Source: Patescibacteria group bacterium
GTDB taxonomy: Bacteria > Patescibacteriota > UBA1384 > JAHJRZ01
Length of the DNA: 12,808 bases
NCBI GenBank assembly: GCA_018830605.1
Contig: JAHJRZ010000009.1
Location: 1 to 12,808, forward strand
Reading direction: 5' to 3'
A program made the translations under genes and the position numbers. Below, in pieces: positions 1 through 4,149 of this stretch. The notes beneath the pieces were generated by a model. The model searched no databases, was not told where the DNA came from, and saw nothing but the letters and a program-made list of their open reading frames with translations. The stretch's first letter is position 1, and the number at the start of each line of letters is the position of its first letter.

Positions 1-116
1 CGAGTAGTAATTACTTTGGTCTTGCCTGTGCCGGCTCCGGCAATAATAAGTAAGGGACCGTCACTATAAGTAACGGCTTTTTTCTGTTCTGGATTTAATC
101 TTTTAAGAAGATTCAT
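1..116 (-). CDS. UvrD/PcrA-type superfamily I DNA helicase, N-terminal fragment
   Basis: Only the first 38 codons are in the window; the gene runs off the left edge. The translation opens with a Q-motif-like stretch (LNPEQKKAV), followed by a hydrophobic strand and the Walker A loop GAGTGKT (about residues 27-33), then a lysine/valine strand. This is the standard start of UvrD, PcrA and Rep helicases, ATP-driven 3'-5' translocases that act in excision repair, replication restart and removal of proteins from DNA. The ATG overlaps the yggT stop by one base (TAATG), so the two are probably translated together. The fragment cannot distinguish UvrD, PcrA and Rep subtypes. The family call is firm and the subtype is open. 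Confidence 0.88.
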   Translation of the reverse strand, partial: MNLLKRLNPEQKKAVTYSDGPLLIIAGAGTGKTKVITT

Positions 117-385
117 TATTTAAAAATGAGCCTAATGGCAAAAATAAGCAGTTCACGGACTATTTCTAAAGCAATAAAAGCGGCAATGGGCGAAAAATCA
201 ATCATTCCGAGAGGTGGGATGATTTTTTGAAATGGCAGAAGAATTGGGTTAGTGATATTGAAAAGAATTTGAATAAAAATATTGTCCTCGGAGATTCGAA
301 ACCAAGAGAGCAGAATTCTGATAAATAAAGCGATGATCAGAATGTTAAAGAAAATGTCAATAAAAAGAGTTAAAAAATTGGCCAT
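116..385 (-). CDS. yggT: YggT family integral membrane protein
   Basis: An 89-residue, very hydrophobic protein with two predicted membrane segments (about residues 3-27 and 64-87). Between them lies the family's conserved block: an arginine-leucine-leucine-serine-tryptophan patch (RILLSWF, 23-29), an NP pair followed by LPF (46-52), and IPP..GMIDFSP (55-66). Length and motif order match a single-repeat YggT. The family is linked to envelope or division-site organisation in several bacteria and in chloroplasts (CCB3/YLMG), but its biochemical role is unsettled. The gene starts just downstream of a good promoter and overlaps the helicase start by one base. No SD sequence is visible; the -10 box ends only 7 bases before the ATG, which suggests a leaderless transcript. 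Confidence 0.9.
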   Translation of the reverse strand: MANFLTLFIDIFFNILIIALFIRILLSWFRISEDNIFIQILFNITNPILLPFQKIIPPLGMIDFSPIAAFIALEIVRELLIFAIRLIFK

Positions 386-420
386 CAGTCGAATTATATC
401 AGAGATTAATTATCTTTCAA
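386..420 (-). promoter_or_regulatory. Sigma70-type promoter for yggT-helicase, apparently leaderless
   Basis: On the minus strand, TTGAAA (415-420) and TATAAT (393-398) are separated by 16 bases. The -35 matches consensus at five of six positions and the -10 at all six. Only 7 bases separate the -10 from the yggT ATG, so the expected transcription start falls on or next to the start codon. Confidence 0.65.
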
Positions 421-439
421 ACTCAAAAAAATATGTCGA

Positions 440-480
440 CACATCGGCATCTACACATCGGAGGTGTAAATGCCGATGTG
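440..480. repeat. Nested two-tier hairpin (REP-like), copy 1, at the 3' end of the RAYT gene
   Basis: An 11-bp perfect outer stem (440-450 with 470-480) encloses a 5-bp inner stem (452-456 with 464-468) with a 7-base loop. The nonamer ACACATCGG occurs at 439-447 and 453-461, exactly 14 bases apart, and its inverted core recurs at 473-480. The element starts 8 bases beyond the RAYT stop codon. A second copy in the same orientation lies at 1173-1213. This fits the bicomposite hairpins (REP/BIME) mobilised by RAYT transposases. Confidence 0.8.
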
Positions 481-488
481 GGGGTTAT

Positions 489-1133
489 TTATTCTAATGT
501 CAGTTCATTGATTTCTTCATTCGATCTAATGTAATCTTGGAAGTCTTTGATGAAATAATTATATTCCTTCATTGATTGGAAATAAGCTAAAATATTTTTT
601 GGTTGGGATAATCTTGTTTTTGTTTCGGATAGATATAATGCGAAGGAGGACCAGTCGTAATCTTCAGGGCTTGAAACCAATCTTGAGGTGAGTGGGTTTA
701 GGTGTATGTATCTTGATAAATGCATAAATTGCTCATCAGTTTTGATTTCTTTTGATTTAAATTTTCCTTGGAATATAGGCCCCACCCTGTCATATTTGAT
801 ATTGAAATATTTTGTATAGCTATCGAGAGAGTATCTCATAAAATTAGTGATCCCAAAATCTAAAATTTGCTTCGCGATCAAATGAAAATGATTTGGCATA
901 AGACAAAATGAGAGGATTTCTACCTGCGGTTTTTTTGGTTTTTCTGATAAAATCTCGATTAATTTATCCTTATTAACCTCGGAAATTTTTAAAGTCACAG
1001 CTCTATCAAGATAATAAGCAAAGGTATTAAGCAATCGCTGATAGTCGTAATTATTATTGAAGATCCGTTGCTTCGCTACACCTCGATTGTAGAGATGATA
1101 TAGATTGCCATTGATAAAATTTCTACTCTCCAT
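489..1133 (-). CDS. REP-associated tyrosine transposase (RAYT, IS200/IS605-like Y1 family)
   Basis: A 214-residue HUH single-strand nuclease. The HUH pair lies in MPNHFHL (H82, H84). The helix carrying the candidate nucleophilic tyrosine is SLDSYTKYFN (Y106, or Y109), followed by the RAYT-typical GPIFQGKFKSK block (about 118-128) and the YIHLNP motif (142-147). N-terminal YHLYNRG (12-18) is also characteristic. These enzymes nick and rejoin single-stranded DNA at hairpins of REP repeats and are usually single-copy genes flanked by the repeats they act on, as here. All key residues are intact and no frameshift is visible, so the gene looks functional. No SD sequence precedes the ATG. Codon use is as AT-rich as the neighbouring genes, so there is no compositional sign of recent arrival. 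Confidence 0.92.
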   Translation of the reverse strand: MESRNFINGNLYHLYNRGVAKQRIFNNNYDYQRLLNTFAYYLDRAVTLKISEVNKDKLIEILSEKPKKPQVEILSFCLMPNHFHLIAKQILDFGITNFMRYSLDSYTKYFNIKYDRVGPIFQGKFKSKEIKTDEQFMHLSRYIHLNPLTSRLVSSPEDYDWSSFALYLSETKTRLSQPKNILAYFQSMKEYNYFIKDFQDYIRSNEEINELTLE

Positions 1134-1172
1134 TTTTTGATTTAATTGTATATTTTTATTATAAATTACCTA

Positions 1173-1213
1173 CACATCGGTGTCTACACATCGGATGTGT
1201 AAATACCGATGTG
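1173..1213. repeat. Nested two-tier hairpin (REP-like), copy 2, upstream of the RAYT gene
   Basis: The outer stem is 1173-1183 with 1203-1213 (nine Watson-Crick pairs, then G-T, then T-A). The inner stem is 1185-1190 with 1196-1201 (6 bp, 5-base loop). ACACATCGG repeats at 1172-1180 and 1186-1194, 14 bases apart. Relative to copy 1, the C-G pair at stem position 9 has become T-A, a compensatory change that preserves pairing. It lies 40 bases upstream of the RAYT start in the same orientation as copy 1. Confidence 0.8.
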
Positions 1214-1222
1214 GGGCAAAAT

Positions 1223-1280
1223 AAAAAAGGCGGCGCGGCTGTGTCAGTGATTCTGTGCAGATTGACACAATCCGTGCCGC
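1223..1280 (-). terminator. Rho-independent terminator of the M23 peptidase gene
   Basis: It begins 10 bases after the stop codon. The lower stem is 9 bp (1230-1238 with 1272-1280, one G-T pair) and GC-rich. A 7-bp upper stem (1240-1246 with 1263-1269) follows a small internal loop, with a 16-base apical loop. On the minus strand it is followed directly by GG-paired bases and a run of six T (1223-1228). Confidence 0.85.
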
Positions 1281-1290
1281 TCTATTGGAA

Positions 1291-2070
1291 CTACTCATCG
1301 GCGAAGACGAGACCGAACTCATTGCGTAGCCAGAGTTCGTCCTCGCGGGGTTGCGATACGTCTTGGTAGTCGGCGACACTTCCCTCGATAGCGAATGGGT
1401 CAAACCAGATGTTCTTCATGCCATCGGGGGCTCGTTGATACACCTCGAAATGAAGGTGTACTTCATCCCACGATGGTCCCATCGGAGAATCAGGTCCTTG
1501 GGGCGGAGTTCCCCAGTAAAGACCGGAATCGCCCATGTATCCGATGACCTGACCTCGCTTGATCTCTTTCCATCCAGGAATTTCTTGGCCGTTGGGTTGG
1601 TAGATGAACGTCGGGTCCCAACCATCATTGGTTTGGGTTGGTTTGATGCAAGGAATGTCTTCGGCGATTCGCTCAAGATGCCCGTACTGCGTGTATACCC
1701 CCTGTTCTGGATGCCAGATTTGGACGAATCTCCCTAGCGCCATGCCGATTGGCTTCCCCTCATAGTTAATAGGGTTAGGTTTTTGGTGGTAGGAGGCAAT
1801 CACCCAACCATCAGCAGCTGCGAGGATAGGCGTGTTTCTCTCGGCATCAAAGTCAATACCACGATGCTTAATGTGTCCATGGATGGCTTGTTCTTCCGCG
1901 GAATAAGTCCATCCTTCACTGATGTAACACTTCGTGCCCCTGGGGAAGGGCAGGGCGAGGAAAGGTCGAATCTCTGTGCCCTGGGCAGAGGTTGATGGTC
2001 CGACTTTCCCCTGTTTGTTCAGACAGCCGACCAGGAGAAATCCGAAAACAGCGAACGGGAGAAGCTTCAA
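1291..2070 (-). CDS. M23-family (LytM/NlpD-like) metallopeptidase, predicted lipoprotein
   Basis: A 259-residue protein that would act on peptidoglycan peptides outside the membrane. It starts with a short signal ending in a lipobox (LVGC, cysteine 16), so it should be lipid-anchored. The LytM-type zinc site is complete: H69 and D73 (HRGIDF), the catalytic-type histidine H131 (QYGHLERI), and H205/H207 (HLHFEV). GQVIGYMGDSG (173-183) is the family's usual strand-turn. The start is TTG at 2070, preceded at 8 bases by a perfect SD (AAGGAGG). The gene has its own consensus promoter and strong terminator. It is visibly GC-richer than the RAYT and cobalamin genes on either side (about half GC in a sampled stretch), so it may be a laterally acquired single-gene cassette. 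The fold assignment is firm; whether it cleaves host or foreign wall is unknown. Confidence 0.9.
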   Translation of the reverse strand: MKLLPFAVFGFLLVGCLNKQGKVGPSTSAQGTEIRPFLALPFPRGTKCYISEGWTYSAEEQAIHGHIKHRGIDFDAERNTPILAAADGWVIASYHQKPNPINYEGKPIGMALGRFVQIWHPEQGVYTQYGHLERIAEDIPCIKPTQTNDGWDPTFIYQPNGQEIPGWKEIKRGQVIGYMGDSGLYWGTPPQGPDSPMGPSWDEVHLHFEVYQRAPDGMKNIWFDPFAIEGSVADYQDVSQPREDELWLRNEFGLVFADE

Positions 2071-2121
2071 GCCTCTCGCCTCCTTCTTGGTGTGGAGTGT
2101 TTAGTCTCTCAGACTTGTTTT

Positions 2122-2150
2122 ATGATAGTATTAGAGTGATCTTTTGTCAA
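2122..2150 (-). promoter_or_regulatory. Consensus promoter of the M23 peptidase gene
   Basis: On the minus strand, TTGACA (2145-2150, perfect) and TATCAT (2122-2127, five of six) are spaced by 17 bases. This gives an untranslated leader of about 45 bases containing the SD. The -35 box starts 10 bases from the hairpin at 2161-2213. Confidence 0.8.
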
Positions 2151-2160
2151 CTAAAAGTAA

Positions 2161-2213
2161 TTACGACACTCCGTATCCTACACTCCGTAAGTGTAGAAGC
2201 GGGAGTGTCGTAA
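2161..2213. repeat. Second nested two-tier hairpin family, full-length copy
   Basis: A 12-bp perfect outer stem (2161-2172 with 2202-2213) encloses a 7-bp perfect inner stem (2178-2184 with 2190-2196, 5-base loop). The decamer ACACTCCGTA occurs at 2166-2175 and 2180-2189, 14 bases apart. The same fold and period are seen in the RAYT-flanking hairpins, but with different sequence. It lies just upstream of the M23 promoter. Confidence 0.8.
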
Positions 2214-2251
2214 GTAATACTCTTTTATAATTAATTCTAATTCATAATTAA

Positions 2252-2287
2252 TTCTAACAAATCTCACGATCGTGAAGTTTGTTAGAA
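2252..2287. repeat. Hairpin with a 12-bp palindromic tip between the two CGACACT repeats
   Basis: A 10-bp perfect stem (2252-2261 with 2278-2287) surrounds the exact palindrome TCACGATCGTGA (2264-2275). TTAATTCTAA is directly repeated at 2231-2240 and 2248-2257. It could end transcription on the plus strand (five T at 2289-2293), although no plus-strand gene is seen, or help end the cobalamin operon arriving on the minus strand. Its role is unclear. Confidence 0.55.
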
Positions 2288-2296
2288 CTTTTTAGG

Positions 2297-2325
2297 CGAC
2301 ACTTAAGCGAGAGTTTCGTAAGTAA
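2297..2325. repeat. Reduced copy of the second hairpin family, lacking the inner hairpin
   Basis: GAGTTTCGTAAGTAA (2311-2325) matches GAGTGTCGTAAGTAA (2203-2217) at 14 of 15 positions. CGACACT (2297-2303) matches the other arm at 2164-2170. Between the arms the inner hairpin is missing, leaving a 7-position stem with one mismatch. It lies 16 bases beyond the stop of the DUF6580 gene. Confidence 0.6.
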
Positions 2326-2340
2326 AGTGAGATGATAAAT

Positions 2341-2886
2341 TCAGTTGATTGAGAGTTTTGATTTTTGGAGATAAGCTAAAAAATATTTTAGCCCAAAATA
2401 AAGGCCAAAAATTGCGCCGGTGTAAACCAAGTCTCCCAGAATCGTATTTCTAAAAAACGGCAGGGCCAGATAATAACAATTAATTAAACCTTGTAAATTT
2501 TTGGCGTACATAGGCGTAAATAGAAAAACAGCTAAATTTGTAATTAGATAAAATTGAAGCGAAGCCAAAAGCGAAACCCCGACTCCATTTGATAGATTTT
2601 GGTGATTTTTGAGATATCTGCCCAAAAGCGTGGCAATAAAAAAACTTAGATAAACCGCCAGCATCACTAATGGCGCGTAGAAACCGATAATGGTGTCGGA
2701 AAGAAGCATCGCAATAATAGGAACACCATATCTTAATAATTTATTTTTAAAGACAAAAGCGGAAAATATACCGACCGCGGCAATAGGAGCAAAGTTAGCC
2801 GGATGAGGCAAAAGTCGTGAAGCAACCGCAAAAATTATTAAAACTATAGCCAACAGTTCTTCTTTTTTTAAAACAAATTTTTTCAT
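2341..2886 (-). CDS. DUF6580 family membrane protein (ECF S-component-like), candidate corrinoid transporter subunit
   Basis: A 181-residue polytopic protein with about five to six membrane segments. It carries the family's marks: RLLPHPANFAPIAAVGIFSA near the N-terminus, then MLLSDTIIGFY, YLSFFIATLLGR, a TN(L)AVFLF segment, and a C-terminal ALPFFRNTILGDLVYT block. DUF6580 proteins are annotated as putative transporters resembling ECF S components. The ATG at 2886 was preferred because it lies 10 bases after the DUF4430 stop and begins with MKKF. A longer reading from 2943 would overlap the DUF4430 gene by 47 bases and add an atypical leader. It follows cobO and DUF4430 in one operon and lies next to the B12-dependent reductase, which suggests corrinoid uptake, but no ECF ATPase or T subunit is in the window. 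The substrate is inferred. Confidence 0.8.
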   Translation of the reverse strand: MKKFVLKKEELLAIVLIIFAVASRLLPHPANFAPIAAVGIFSAFVFKNKLLRYGVPIIAMLLSDTIIGFYAPLVMLAVYLSFFIATLLGRYLKNHQNLSNGVGVSLLASLQFYLITNLAVFLFTPMYAKNLQGLINCYYLALPFFRNTILGDLVYTGAIFGLYFGLKYFLAYLQKSKLSIN

Positions 2887-2896
2887 AAAATTTCTT

Positions 2897-3499
2897 TTAA
2901 TAACGAAAATCAGCTTCAGCATATTTCCACTCAATAATATCATTGGGCTCGGTGATATATCCGCTCGCGCCTACTTCGGACAAGCGGCCATTAATGTAGA
3001 GTGACCAGAAGTATTCATAGCCCTTAGTCCGACAAACCCCACCGATGCAATCAACGAATATCCCCAAGTTTCCTCCCCAATCGGTATATTCTATGTCGTC
3101 TTTTGTAATTCTTTTCAAGAGTTCGAAAGCGTTTTCGCCAGAGATATAATCAGTGGCATAATTTCCGGCTCTTCTGCCAGCATTAATTTTAGTGACGACT
3201 TTTATTTTTTGAGTTGGAGTTTGAGCCGCAGGGATATTTTTTATCTCCGGAGTTTCAGGGACTTGAGTCGTAAACGATGTCTTGCTTGGGCTTGGACTTA
3301 CTACATTTTGTGTCTGGTTATCATCAACCGCCACTATATTTAGTGGCCGCTCGGTCAAATTATCACTTTTTCCCGCTCGGTTGTCTTTTGTTGAGAATTC
3401 CGCCCCCACCCCATCAACGCCAAAATAAATCATACTGATCAAGGATAGAGCAAAAAGCGGCAGATAAAATCTTTTGATAAATTTGACGTAGTGTTTCAT
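2897..3499 (-). CDS. Exported DUF4430 protein (transcobalamin C-terminal-like domain), candidate corrinoid-binding protein
   Basis: 200 residues. A basic N-terminus (KFIKR) and hydrophobic stretch (12-28) ending near VGA (31-33) form a signal peptide or signal anchor. A low-complexity Ser/Thr/Pro/Gln linker (about 55-97) follows, then a DUF4430 domain (about 98-194). The family pattern is clear: NAFELLKRI (123-131), LGIFVDCIGGV (145-155), a YFWSLYINGR core (163-172), GASGYI (177-182) and a closing NDIIEWKY (186-193). DUF4430 corresponds to the C-terminal domain of transcobalamin and intrinsic factor, which contacts cobalamin. C151 and C156 could form a disulfide. It starts 5 bases after cobO and ends 10 bases before DUF6580. 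Domain identity is fairly firm; corrinoid binding is inferred from homology and context. Confidence 0.8.
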   Translation of the reverse strand: MKHYVKFIKRFYLPLFALSLISMIYFGVDGVGAEFSTKDNRAGKSDNLTERPLNIVAVDDNQTQNVVSPSPSKTSFTTQVPETPEIKNIPAAQTPTQKIKVVTKINAGRRAGNYATDYISGENAFELLKRITKDDIEYTDWGGNLGIFVDCIGGVCRTKGYEYFWSLYINGRLSEVGASGYITEPNDIIEWKYAEADFRY

Positions 3500-3504
3500 A
3501 ATTT

Positions 3505-4020
3505 CTAATATTCAATTCCTTTTTTGGCTTTTATCCCCCGATCAAAGGGATGTTTAATTTTTCTCATCTCGGTAACAAGATCGGCCAACTCTAATATCTT
3601 AAGATGAGCCCGTCTTCCCGTCAATACTACGTTAGTACCAATGAGACGAGATTCGATAACCGTAATCACTTTTTTTATGTCCAAAAGGCCGAAAGCAATG
3701 ACGACATTTATCTCGTCTAAGATGACTAAATCAAAATTAGACTTGAAAATTTTTTTTACTTCTTTTAATCCTCTTCCCGCCTCTTTAAAGTCTTCTTCTG
3801 AAGTTTTCTTTATTAATTCATTCTTGCCAAAAGATTTTAAACAAAGTCTTGGTTTGAATTTTTCTATTTGTGAGAGAGCCAGTACTTCTCCTGATGGTTT
3901 AGGTTTTAAAAATTGGATAATGGCGACTCTCTTCCCCCGTCCTAAAGCGCGAACCGCCAAACCAAAAGCGGCGGTCGTCTTCCCCTTGCCGTCCCCAGTG
4001 TAGACATGAATTTGCCCCAT
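3505..4020 (-). CDS. cobO: Cob(I)yrinic acid a,c-diamide / cob(I)alamin adenosyltransferase (CobO/BtuR type)
   Basis: 171 residues. The enzyme transfers the 5'-deoxyadenosyl group of ATP to Co(I) of corrinoids, giving adenosylcobalamin in the cytoplasm. The P-loop GDGKGKTTAA (9-18) is the CobA/CobO variant that holds ATP in reverse orientation. DLVILDEIN is the Walker B-like strand, and TGRRAH, LADLVTEM and the terminal IKHPFDRGIKAKKGIEY are all family signatures. I start at the ATG at 4020 (MGQIHVYTGDG, as in homologues) rather than a TTG at 4038, because the TTG overlaps the promoter -10. It heads a three-gene operon with DUF4430 (5-base gap) and DUF6580. No corrinoid ring-synthesis genes are nearby, so the likely job is finishing salvaged corrinoid for NrdJ. 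Confidence 0.93.
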   Translation of the reverse strand: MGQIHVYTGDGKGKTTAAFGLAVRALGRGKRVAIIQFLKPKPSGEVLALSQIEKFKPRLCLKSFGKNELIKKTSEEDFKEAGRGLKEVKKIFKSNFDLVILDEINVVIAFGLLDIKKVITVIESRLIGTNVVLTGRRAHLKILELADLVTEMRKIKHPFDRGIKAKKGIEY

Positions 4021-4027
4021 AGTTTTA

Positions 4028-4147
4028 GCAATTATCAATTAGCAATTAACAATTCTCAATGAATTATCAATTATTCAATTTTCAATTGTTTGCTAATTGT
4101 ATCATTGTAAATTTATTGGAAATTGATAAATGTTAATTGTAAATTGG
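4028..4147. repeat. AT-rich imperfect palindrome (MITE-like), copy A, between nrdJ and cobO
   Basis: About 120 bases made of CAATT/AATTG steps. The left arm (4028-4062) and right arm (about 4102-4140) are imperfect inverted repeats built around TCATTG. A clear homologue lies at 11201-11323, sharing blocks such as ACAATTCTCAATGAAT and AAATTTATTGGAAATTG in the same order. The right edge is 3 bases from the nrdJ stop codon. This is the only sequence between nrdJ and cobO. Confidence 0.75.
4031..4059 (-). promoter_or_regulatory. Candidate promoter of the cobO operon, inside the AT-rich repeat
   Basis: On the minus strand, TTGAGA (4054-4059, five of six) and GATAAT (4031-4036, five of six) are spaced by 17 bases. 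The -10 ends 10 bases before the cobO ATG, predicting a leader of only about 4 bases. Chance matches are likely in such AT-rich DNA. Confidence 0.45.
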
Positions 4148-4149
4148 AT

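Larger units (their letters stand above)
431..1217 (-). mobile_element. RAYT transposase plus two flanking REP-like hairpins
   Basis: The unit consists of hairpin 2 (1173-1213), the RAYT gene (1133-489) and hairpin 1 (440-480). The hairpins are direct repeats of each other, and each contains GTAG on the minus strand at the inner stem, resembling the guide tetranucleotide described for RAYT/REP systems. I see no target-site duplication, which is expected for a single-strand Y1 mechanism. The outer boundaries are approximate. Confidence 0.7.

Noticed and set aside
1351..1737. 128-codon plus-strand open frame opposite the M23 gene
   Set aside because: The M23 frame has complete catalytic motifs, promoter, SD and terminator on the other strand. 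The antisense frame is a by-product of GC-richer sequence.
439..2213. Repeated ACACATCGG/ACACTCCG words considered as a CRISPR array
   Set aside because: Copies are not regularly spaced, form nested hairpins, and there are no spacers of constant length or cas genes. The RAYT association explains the first pair better.
2887..2943. Longer DUF6580 start at 2943
   Set aside because: It would overlap the DUF4430 gene by 47 bases and add 19 residues not typical of the family. The ATG at 2886 follows the previous stop by 10 bases.
4021..4149. Cobalamin riboswitch upstream of cobO
   Set aside because: No B12-box (GCCACTG-like) or riboswitch-like GC stems are present. The region is a CAATT/AATTG palindromic repeat and the predicted leader is only a few bases.
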